Assembly (NCBI GenBank): GCA_016218815.1
Contig: JACRCX010000059.1
Span: forward strand, 62,001 to 126,000
Source of the DNA: Deltaproteobacteria bacterium
GTDB taxonomy: Bacteria; Myxococcota_A; Polyangia; DRWM01; JAAZOP01
Reading direction: 5' to 3'
Length of the DNA: 64,000 nt
Under the pieces are notes generated by a model. That model was not told the origin of the DNA, did no database searches, and saw nothing but the letters and a program-made list of their open reading frames with translations. This document shows positions 1 through 6,284 of this stretch, piece after piece. Every line of letters starts with the position of its first letter. Position 1 is the first letter of the stretch. The translations under genes and the position numbers were made by a program.

Positions 1-154
1 GAGTGCCCACGTGCAGCGACACGTTGAACAGCACGGGCGGCTCCGAGAAGCCCAGCAGTCGCTGAACCAGCGCGAGATGGCCCGACGACGAAACCGGCAG
101 GAACTCGCAAAGACCCTGCACCGCGGCCAGGAACAGCAGCACCGCGACCGTCAC
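1..154 (-). CDS. uppP: Undecaprenyl-diphosphatase UppP (BacA family), N-terminal part
   Basis: UppP is an integral membrane enzyme that dephosphorylates undecaprenyl pyrophosphate, recycling the lipid carrier for peptidoglycan and O-antigen synthesis. Only about the first 51 residues are in the window; the gene runs off the left edge. Translation from GTG at 154 gives a hydrophobic stretch and then the family signature QGLCEFLPVSSSGH at residues 13-26, with conserved Q13, E17 and H26. No ATG lies upstream in frame before a 10-C run, so GTG is the best start. A heptamer-like tract and a TTTGCG-type element lie upstream, between this gene and the divergent lipoprotein gene. Identity is secure from the motif; catalytic residues beyond the edge cannot be checked. 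Confidence 0.9.
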   Translation of the reverse strand, partial: MTVAVLLFLAAVQGLCEFLPVSSSGHLALVQRLLGFSEPPVLFNVSLHVGT

Positions 155-177
155 GCCGGCGGAGCCTACGGGACGCG

Positions 178-294
178 CCCCCCCCCCACAAGTCCCTTCC
201 CCGCCCGTTGTCGGTCGCCGGTCGCCGGGCGTCTGTCGCCTGTTCCCTTCCCCCGCTTTGCGTGCTTCGCCCCTTTGCGCCCTTTGCGCGAAAT
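178..294 (-). repeat. uppP leader: poly-C run, 7-nt tract and TTTGCG-type element
   Basis: A run of ten C (178-187) is followed by a short tandem of GGTCGCC-like heptamers (about 205-240) and a copy of the dispersed TTTGCG element (about 253-294). Read on the minus strand this copy starts TTTCGCGCAAAG and points toward uppP, about 100 nt from its start. The same three ingredients recur at other gene borders in the window. Confidence 0.55.
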
Positions 295-354
295 CCGGCG
301 CGTGCTACCCTTCCTTCGGCGACGAGGCAGGAGCAGGCGGAAGAGGAGGTTTTC

Positions 355-1515
355 ATGAGGACAAGGACGCGGGTCTTGGGGTGGACGACGTTGCTGCTGG
401 CCGCCCTCGCGGCCGGGTGCTCGCCTTCGGACAGCGACGGGAATCCGGACGTGCGGCGGGACGACGGCGGGACCGGCGAGGTCGTCGATGACGACGGCGG
501 GGGCGGCGGCGACGCCGATGTGACGTCCGACGAACCGGGGGCGGAGGACTTCGTCACCCCGGAGATCCCCGACATCACGCCCGAGGTCTGCGATGAAGCG
601 GATTTCGACATCGCTCGCGTCATCCCCGACATGCTGATCGTCCTGGACCGCTCGAACTCCATGTTCGACGACGGCTACTGGAACCCCGCGCGCGACGCGA
701 TCTACGCCGTGACCGGCGCGATGGACTTCGAGATCTGGTTCGGCCTCATGATCTTCCCCAACGTCACCGGCTCGGCCGTCTGCTCCGGCCTCTCCAACCA
801 GTGCGAGCCCGGGCACGAGCCGGTCGTCCCGGTCGCCGAGGGCAACGCCATCAACATCCTGGACAGCCTCGGCAGCATGGTCACCTGCGGCGGCACGCCG
901 ATCGCCGTCACCCTCCAGAACGCCCGCGCCTACCTCGACACCCTCGCCGCCGATGACCATCCCAAGTTCGTCCTCCTCGTCACCGACGGCGCCCCCAACT
1001 GCAACGATGCCCTCGACGGCTCCTCCTGCACCTGCACCAACCCGCTCGGCGGCTGCATCCTCAACCCCGGCAACTGCCTCGACGACGCCCGCACGATTTC
1101 CATCATCGACGACATGCGTCTGGCCGGCCTGCAGGTCTTCGTCATGGGCATCGGCACCAGCGCCTGGATGGGCACGCTCGACGCCATGGCCTCCGCCGGC
1201 GGCACCGGCATGGCGTTCCTCGCCGAGGACACGGCCGCGATCCGCACGACCTTCGAGGAGATCGCAGGCTCGGTCGCGACCTGCGAGTTCGACATGCACT
1301 CGCCGGACCCCTCGGCCGACCCGAACCTCGTCAACTTCTACTTCGACGACGTCGTCGTCCCCGGCGACACCGACGGCACCTGCGACAACGGCTGGTCGTG
1401 GATGGACGCCGAGCACACCCGCGTGCAGTTCTGCGGCGCCTACTGCGACAGCATCATGACCCACACCGTCACCGACATCTCCGCGACCTGGGGCTGTCCC
1501 ACGATCTTCGGATGA
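355..1515 (+). CDS. vWA-domain lipoprotein with Asp/Gly-rich tether
   Basis: Predicted secreted lipoprotein of 386 aa with a von Willebrand factor A domain. The start is ATG 355, preceded by a strong AGGAGGT; the frame is open upstream but without a ribosome site. The signal peptide ends in lipobox LAAGC (Cys22). An Asp/Gly-rich linker covers residues 24-65. The vWA domain begins near residue 92 with MIDAS residues D98, S100 and S102 (DRSNS) and includes TDGAP. Many cysteines lie in the second half. vWA proteins of this sort bind partners through a divalent metal; the ligand is unknown. A second vWA lipoprotein lies at 55.5-57.2 kb. Confidence 0.8.
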   Translation: MRTRTRVLGWTTLLLAALAAGCSPSDSDGNPDVRRDDGGTGEVVDDDGGGGGDADVTSDEPGAEDFVTPEIPDITPEVCDEADFDIARVIPDMLIVLDRSNSMFDDGYWNPARDAIYAVTGAMDFEIWFGLMIFPNVTGSAVCSGLSNQCEPGHEPVVPVAEGNAINILDSLGSMVTCGGTPIAVTLQNARAYLDTLAADDHPKFVLLVTDGAPNCNDALDGSSCTCTNPLGGCILNPGNCLDDARTISIIDDMRLAGLQVFVMGIGTSAWMGTLDAMASAGGTGMAFLAEDTAAIRTTFEEIAGSVATCEFDMHSPDPSADPNLVNFYFDDVVVPGDTDGTCDNGWSWMDAEHTRVQFCGAYCDSIMTHTVTDISATWGCPTIFG

Positions 1516-1542
1516 CACCCCGGGATTGCCTGCCTTCCGGAT

Positions 1543-1609
1543 CCGAACCGCGGGCTTCAGCCCGCGGCCGATGCCCTGCCGCAGCCGCGCCCTGAAGGGC
1601 GCGGTTCGG
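1543..1609 (+). repeat. REP-like double hairpin, copy A
   Basis: Two imperfect palindromes in tandem: CCGCGGGCTTCAGCCCGCGG (inside 1546-1567) and CCGCGCCCTGAAGGGCGCGG (1585-1604), flanked by inverted CCGAA / TTCGG ends. Both arms could fold as stable hairpins with a TTCA or TGAA apex. It sits 27 nt after the vWA gene stop. Further copies are at 9253, 13702, 25447 and 55389. Orientation here is called forward (GGGCTTCAGCCC first). Confidence 0.9.
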
Positions 1610-1620
1610 TTCCGGCCGGG

Positions 1621-1668
1621 TCGACTCACGACTCATGACTGATGACTCCTGACTCGCTCCCCCCCCCC
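1621..1668. repeat. Short GACTC-type tandem tract followed by ten C
   Basis: A 7-8 nt tandem based on TGACTC(A/C) occupies about 1621-1656 and runs into ten consecutive C at 1659-1668. It lies between the vWA lipoprotein and the sigma factor. No gene is visible in 1516-1797; this tract and the double hairpin are the only structures seen there. Confidence 0.6.
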
Positions 1669-1797
1669 GCAGATCCCCCGCCCGTCCTGGCCCGTAGGAA
1701 AGGCCCGTGACGCGCTTCTTCCCAACCCCGCTTGCTCCCTCGACCCGTTCTGCGCTACACGAACCGCACGGGGCGGGATGCGGGCGTGGCGCTCACG

Positions 1798-2487
1798 ATG
1801 ACGGCCAGCAAGGGTGCGCAAGGGGCGGAAGCCCGCGAGGAATCCTCGCCCGGCGCGGAACGGACCCCCACGGCCCGGCCGGCCGAAACCCCGCGGGACG
1901 AGGACGGCCGCCTCATGGAGCGGTACCGGGACGGGGAGACGGCCTGCTTCACCCCCTTGGTCCAACGACACCAGGGTCCCGTCTTCCGCTTCTTCCTGCG
2001 ACATGTCGGCGACGTCGAGACGGCGGAGGATCTGACCCAGGAGACCTTCATCCGCGTGGTCCACAACCGCGCCGCGTTCCGTACGGGGGCGAAGTTCACG
2101 ACCTGGATCTACACCATCGCCCGGAACCTCTCCGTGGACGAGATGCGCAAGCGGCGCTACCGGCGGCACCGGTCGCTGGACGAGCCGCTCGGGAGCCGCG
2201 ACGGAGACCCGGGCCGGACGCTGGGCGACCTGGTGGGCGACCCGCAGGCGAAGACGGACATGCAAGCCGGCGACCTGGAGATGCGGACCGTGCTCGAAGC
2301 GGCCATCGGCAAGCTGCCCAAGGAGCAGCGCGAGGTGTTCGCCCTGCGCGAGATGAGCGGACTGTCGTTCCAGGAGATCGCCGAGGTCGTCGGCTGCAAC
2401 GAGAACACGGTCAAGAGCCGCATGCGCTACGCGCTGGAGCGGCTGCACGCGGCCCTGCGCGGTCGCGTCGAGGAAACCGGGGAGTGA
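1798..2487 (+). CDS. ECF-type sigma-70 family RNA polymerase sigma factor
   Basis: Alternative sigma factor directing RNA polymerase to envelope- or stress-related promoters; 229 aa from ATG 1798 (GTG 1786 is an alternative). After a 40-residue hydrophilic tail, sigma region 2 spans about residues 46-116 with AEDLTQETFIRV (76-87) and TWIYTIARN (102-110). Region 4 spans about 166-222, with the helix-turn-helix at 189-208 (LSFQ through KSR). Region 3 is absent, as expected for the ECF group. The next gene begins 10 nt downstream and encodes a zinc anti-sigma protein, so the two form an operon in which the membrane partner should hold this sigma factor inactive. Confidence 0.95.
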   Translation: MTASKGAQGAEAREESSPGAERTPTARPAETPRDEDGRLMERYRDGETACFTPLVQRHQGPVFRFFLRHVGDVETAEDLTQETFIRVVHNRAAFRTGAKFTTWIYTIARNLSVDEMRKRRYRRHRSLDEPLGSRDGDPGRTLGDLVGDPQAKTDMQAGDLEMRTVLEAAIGKLPKEQREVFALREMSGLSFQEIAEVVGCNENTVKSRMRYALERLHAALRGRVEETGE

Positions 2488-2496
2488 CGGCGTAGC

Positions 2497-4344
2497 ATGA
2501 GCGAGCGACTGCCGGACGCGTGCGAGGAGAGGAAGGACGATCTCGTCGCCCTCGCCCTCGGCGAGCCTCTCGAGGCCCGCGAGGCCGCGCTCCGCTCCCA
2601 TCTCGAGACGTGCGACGGGTGCAAGGCGTACTTCGCCGCCATGACCGGCACCGTCGGCGCCGTCCGCGCGCTGCCCGTTCCCGAGCCTTCCGCCGCGTTG
2701 ACCGAGCGGATCCTCGCCGCCGCACGCGCCGACGCCGATGCGGCGAAGGCGTCCGACGGCGAGCGGGCGGGGATGCTCGAGCGCTGGCTCGACACGATCC
2801 GGGCGGTCTTTCGCCGTCCTCTTCTCGCCTCCGCCGTTGCCTCCGGCGTCGTCGCCGTCGTCGCCGTCGTCATCCTGCTCCTGTCGGGGCGGGAAGACGG
2901 ATCGCGGGCGGGGGGCGCGGGCCGTCCGATCGTCGCACGCCTGGAAAACCCGACCGCGTCGCCCACCCCCGGCGCTCCCTCCGCCGGCGAGCCCACGGCC
3001 GGGGCGCCTCCGGCCGCGATCGCTCGCTGGGAGTCCGTTCCGGAGCCGAGCACCGACAGCGCGTCCCTCGGCGAGGATCGCAACCGCGAGATCGCCCCGT
3101 CCCGCCCGACCCGCGAGGCGGACGCGCCGGCCGAGACCCCGATCATGGCCGTCGTCACCGGCGCCCCCGCGGCCGGCGCATCGCCCGACGAGTCCGAGCG
3201 CGCCCGCGGGCCCGGTGAAGGTCCGGTCCATGTCGCGTTGGCCCAGCCGTCGCTTCCGGCCGTGACCGGGGAAGAGCAGGCGGTGCGGCGTGGCGGCCAG
3301 GCGACCACGCCGACCACGGCGCCCCAAGCCGCTCCGACCGGCGCCGCCGCCGGCCGCAGCGAGGGCGAGGCGGACGGCGATTCCTCGACCCGTTTCGTCA
3401 CCGGCGTCGAAGTCTCGACCGAAGGCGCGGAGGCCCGGGCGGACGCGTCCGCCCGGGGCGCGGGCGACACCACGACCGGCGCCACGAGCGCACCGGTCGA
3501 CGCTTCGCCGGTCACCGTGGTCGCCGTCGCGGACGCCAGCGACGATCGCCGGGAACAGCAGCAGACGGCCGCCGCCGAGAACGGATACCGCTACCCGGAG
3601 CGTGCGGCGTCGGCGGGCAGCGAGACCCCCGCGTCCCCGCCCTCGGCATCTCCCCCGCCTCCGGCCATCTCCGAGCCCGCCCAGCCCGCGGCGGTCGCGT
3701 ACGGCGGCGTCGCGGAGGGAGGGGTCGCCGGCGACGCCGAAACGGGCGGCCGCGACTACTACGCCGACGAGTATGCCGGCGTGAGCGTCGCCTCGACCGT
3801 CAGCATCCCGCCCGCCGCGGGGTGGGGCGGCTCGGCCGGCGCGCCCGCGACCCCGTCGCCTCCTCCTCCGCCCCCTCCCCCCGCCGATGACGTGGAGACG
3901 GCACGCCAGCGGCTGGCCGAAGGCCAGGCGGCCGAGGCCGAAGAGATCCTGGAGGACGCCCTGCGCGGGCAGGTGACGCGCGGCGCGGATACCACCTACC
4001 TCCTGGCCGAGGCCTATGTGCGGCAGGGCAAGTGGTCCGACGCGGCACGGACCTACGAGCTGTTCCTGGCCCGATATCTCGACGACGCAAGGGCCGACGA
4101 AGCGCGTTGGCGCGCTGCGGACGCGTACCGCCGCAGCGGCGCCACCACTCGCGCCGCCGCCCTGCTCGAGCAGCTTGTCGGCGTCCCCGGCTACGACTCC
4201 CGCGCCCGCACGGTGCTGGACGAAATGGCGGTCGGCGACGTCGGCCGCGCCTCCGCCGAGACGACCGCCGGCCAGACCACCGCGACCGAAGCCCCCGCCG
4301 CTCCCCCCGCCCAACCTTCCGAGCCCGCCGGCCCCGGCCCCTGA
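2497..4344 (+). CDS. Membrane anti-sigma factor with zinc motif, Pro/Ala-rich stalk and TPR tail
   Basis: Putative anti-sigma factor for the sigma encoded 10 nt upstream; 615 aa. The cytoplasmic N-terminus carries the ZAS-type motif H35-x3-C39-x2-C42. A single membrane segment lies at residues 108-130. The outer part is unusually long: a Pro/Ala/Thr/Glu-rich stalk to about residue 460, then TPR-like helices at about 465-565 (ARQRLAEGQAAEAEEIL and following), then another Pro/Ala-rich end. ECF anti-sigmas usually have a much shorter periplasmic part, so the TPR tail is a plausible sensor or docking site for a periplasmic partner. The role is inferred from the motif and gene order. Confidence 0.85.
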   Translation: MSERLPDACEERKDDLVALALGEPLEAREAALRSHLETCDGCKAYFAAMTGTVGAVRALPVPEPSAALTERILAAARADADAAKASDGERAGMLERWLDTIRAVFRRPLLASAVASGVVAVVAVVILLLSGREDGSRAGGAGRPIVARLENPTASPTPGAPSAGEPTAGAPPAAIARWESVPEPSTDSASLGEDRNREIAPSRPTREADAPAETPIMAVVTGAPAAGASPDESERARGPGEGPVHVALAQPSLPAVTGEEQAVRRGGQATTPTTAPQAAPTGAAAGRSEGEADGDSSTRFVTGVEVSTEGAEARADASARGAGDTTTGATSAPVDASPVTVVAVADASDDRREQQQTAAAENGYRYPERAASAGSETPASPPSASPPPPAISEPAQPAAVAYGGVAEGGVAGDAETGGRDYYADEYAGVSVASTVSIPPAAGWGGSAGAPATPSPPPPPPPPADDVETARQRLAEGQAAEAEEILEDALRGQVTRGADTTYLLAEAYVRQGKWSDAARTYELFLARYLDDARADEARWRAADAYRRSGATTRAAALLEQLVGVPGYDSRARTVLDEMAVGDVGRASAETTAGQTTATEAPAAPPAQPSEPAGPGP

Positions 4345-4407
4345 TCCCCCCGTCCGGACCAACAACTCGACCGGGACGACCCACCAAGAACCAACAACTC
4401 CCCACCG

Positions 4408-4503
4408 CTCGTCCGCTCGCCCCCAACGACCGCTCGTCCGCTCGCCTCCCTACGTCCGCTCGCCACCCTACGTCCGCTCGCTTCCCTACGTCCGCTCGAC
4501 CGC
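4408..4503. repeat. 18-nt tandem repeat (CCCTACGTCCGCTCG-based)
   Basis: At least three near-perfect 18-nt units built on CCCTACGTCCGCTCG plus three variable bases (about 4447-4500), preceded by degenerate GCTCGTCCGCTCG copies. The array straddles the 3-prime end of the acyltransferase gene: its stop codon (TAG, 4486-4488 on the minus strand) is formed by the CTA of one unit. ACCAACAACTC is also repeated twice just to the left (about 4360 and 4390). Confidence 0.8.
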
Positions 4504-5418
4504 TCGCCACCGATCGTGCATCCACACCCACTGCGCCGGCTCGTCGCGAATCGCCCGCTCCAGCGTCGCGCTCCACGAAGCGATCCACGCCCGGACGTCG
4601 CCCGTCGCGGGACTCTCGACGATCTCGACGACGTGCACGCCGTCCGGGCGGCGGTGCATCCAGCCCACGACCACCGGGATGCCGCGCGCCTGCGCCAGGC
4701 GCGCCGGGCCGACGACCGTTCGCGCCGGTCGTCCGAAGAACGGGACCTCGACCGACGGCAGATCGACCGCCTGGTCGATCAGGATCCCCACCGAGACACC
4801 CCCCTCGATCGCCCCCACGATCTCGTCCGCGATCCGCGGGCTCTCCCGCCACAGCGTCGTCGCTCCCCACCGCCGCCGCCACGACTCCATCAGCTCCGTC
4901 AGCCCCGGATCGTAGCTCCTGCGGCCCACCGGTGACGACGGGAACCCCGCCAGCCGGATCGCCCACGCCAGAAGCTCCCAGTTGCCCAAATGCCCCGTGA
5001 CGAACATCACCCCGCGACCGCCGGCCGTGAGGCGCCGCATCGTCTCCAGCGCGCCGGGCCGGAAGCGCACCAGCTCGCGGACCCGCTCGGCCGAGCGCCA
5101 CGCCCACGCCAGCTCTCCCGCCGAGCGGCCGAGATGCTCGAACACCGCCAGCGAAAGCCGCCGCGCCTCCGGCGAGTCGTTCTCCAGCCCCAGCGCCGTG
5201 CAAAGATGCCGTTCCGTCCGGCGCCGCTCGTGAGTCGCAATCCTTCCGGCCAGCCGTCCCAGCCGCGCACCGAACCCGACCGCTGCACGTCCGGGCAGCC
5301 CCGTGGCCAGCTCCAGCGTCCCTCGCGCCGCCGCCGCGATCACCCGGTTCTTCGCCCGCCGTCCCGCCGAGAGCGAGTCCCACCGTTCCGGCAGCCCCAC
5401 CCCAACCAGCCCCGACAT
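4486..5418 (-). CDS. Lipid A acyltransferase, LpxL/HtrB family
   Basis: 310-aa member of the LpxL/LpxM (HtrB/MsbB) family, inner-membrane enzymes that add a secondary acyl chain to lipid A. The catalytic HX4D/E-type motif is GHLGNWELL with H143 and E148, and the family C-terminal signature WVWMHDRW lies at 297-304. The gene implies an LPS-bearing outer membrane. The start ATG 5418 directly abuts a copy of the TTTGCG-type repeat, whose purine-rich end (GCGAAGGGG) sits where the ribosome site would be. The stop codon lies inside an 18-nt tandem repeat. The acyl donor and acceptor position cannot be told from sequence. Confidence 0.88.
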   Translation of the reverse strand: MSGLVGVGLPERWDSLSAGRRAKNRVIAAAARGTLELATGLPGRAAVGFGARLGRLAGRIATHERRRTERHLCTALGLENDSPEARRLSLAVFEHLGRSAGELAWAWRSAERVRELVRFRPGALETMRRLTAGGRGVMFVTGHLGNWELLAWAIRLAGFPSSPVGRRSYDPGLTELMESWRRRWGATTLWRESPRIADEIVGAIEGGVSVGILIDQAVDLPSVEVPFFGRPARTVVGPARLAQARGIPVVVGWMHRRPDGVHVVEIVESPATGDVRAWIASWSATLERAIRDEPAQWVWMHDRWRAVERT

Positions 5419-5493
5419 CCCCTTCGCGTCCTTTGCCTCCCTCGCCGGAGGCGCCCTGAGCTCGTCGAAGGGTTGCGCCCTCTGCGCGAAACC
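5419..5493 (-). repeat. TTTGCG-type dispersed element with CTTCGACGAGCTCAGGG insert
   Basis: Copy of the dispersed TTTCGCGC...GCAAAGGACGCGAAGG element, read toward the acyltransferase start, which it touches. An internal segment contains CCCTTCGACGAGCTCAGGG, a near-palindromic sequence also present in the copy at 41532-41608. It fills the gap between the glutaredoxin-like gene stop and the acyltransferase start. Confidence 0.75.
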
Positions 5494-5494
5494 C

Positions 5495-6181
5495 CTAGAG
5501 CAGCTGCAGCCCGAGCTCTTCCTCGATCGCCCGCCGCAACGCGTTCTGGTCGAACCCCTGGATGACGCGCTTGCCGACCTGGAAGACCGGGACCGCGGTC
5601 GCCCCCGTGTTCTCCATCACCCACCGGGCCGCCGCGGGATCATCCTCGATGTCCCGCTCGACGAACGGAACCCCCGCCCGGGTCATCCATTCCTTGGCCC
5701 TGCGGCAGTGCGGGCAGCCCTGCGTGAGGTAGATCACCACCTGCTTCGTCTCGACCAGCGGCGCCTGACCGGACGGGCTGCCCGCAACCGCGGAGCCGGT
5801 CGAGGCCGGCTCTTGCTCGGGATGGCTCGCGCGCATCCGCGCCCGCACCTCGTCGCTGTACGCCTCCCGCGTCACGACCTGCACGGCGTACTTCCCGTCG
5901 CCGCCGGGCTTGCGCAGGTCGGCGATGAACGCCCAGGCGCCGGACGACTCGCGGGCGTCGAGCGGCTGGACGAGCACCCGGTCGCGGGCCTCCAGCGGCA
6001 CGTCGCCCACGCTCTCCACCCGGTGCACCGCCCCCGTCGAGTCGAACCAGAACAGCGCCAGGTCCTTGCTGTCCTCCCGCACCACCGGCGCCGCCGGCCT
6101 CGAAGGACCGCCCGACCCGCGCCCGCACCCCGCGCCCAGCACCGCCGCCAGAACGACCGCCAAGGCACGAACTGCGACCAT
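5495..6181 (-). CDS. Lipoprotein with C-terminal glutaredoxin-like domain (CPHC)
   Basis: 228 aa from ATG 6181, which places a signal peptide at the N-terminus with lipobox LGAGC (Cys19); the upstream open stretch is repeat-derived. The C-terminal third is glutaredoxin/NrdH-like, with redox motif CPHC at residues 156-159 and the TAVPV cis-Pro site (Pro198), followed by GKRVIQGFD. The middle part (about 30-125) is an unrecognised domain. Exported thioredoxin-fold lipoproteins usually reduce or isomerise envelope disulfides or deliver electrons to a partner, which would suit the many Cys-rich secreted proteins here. That link is inference. Confidence 0.82.
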   Translation of the reverse strand: MVAVRALAVVLAAVLGAGCGRGSGGPSRPAAPVVREDSKDLALFWFDSTGAVHRVESVGDVPLEARDRVLVQPLDARESSGAWAFIADLRKPGGDGKYAVQVVTREAYSDEVRARMRASHPEQEPASTGSAVAGSPSGQAPLVETKQVVIYLTQGCPHCRRAKEWMTRAGVPFVERDIEDDPAAARWVMENTGATAVPVFQVGKRVIQGFDQNALRRAIEEELGLQLL

Positions 6182-6204
6182 CCCTGTCACTCTCCGGTCC
6201 TCCC

Positions 6205-6252
6205 CCCTTTGCGTCCTCTGCGTCTTCCCCCCCTTGGCGTCCTTTGCGCGAA
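6205..6252 (-). repeat. TTTGCG-type dispersed element upstream of the glutaredoxin-like gene
   Basis: On the minus strand the segment begins TTCGCGCAAAGGACGCC and ends near GACGCAAAGGGG, 24 nt before the ATG at 6181. A seven-C run interrupts the middle. It lies in the same sense orientation relative to the downstream gene as the other leader copies. Confidence 0.7.
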
Positions 6253-6284
6253 CTTCCCCCCGGGCGAAGCTCGCGGCCTTCACT

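Noticed and set aside
1633..4365. A 910-codon open frame opposite the sigma/anti-sigma operon, and many similar long antisense frames across the window
   Set aside because: Low-complexity Arg/Gly/Ala-rich translations with no motif. They are by-products of GC-rich codon use in the real genes on the other strand.
4408..4503. 18-nt tandem as replication iterons
   Set aside because: Located at a gene 3-prime end with no dnaA, rep gene or AT-rich stretch.
5460..5480. CCCTTCGACGAGCTCAGGG as an insertion-sequence end
   Set aside because: No transposase frame or target duplication beside either copy (5419, 41532); treated as part of the dispersed element.
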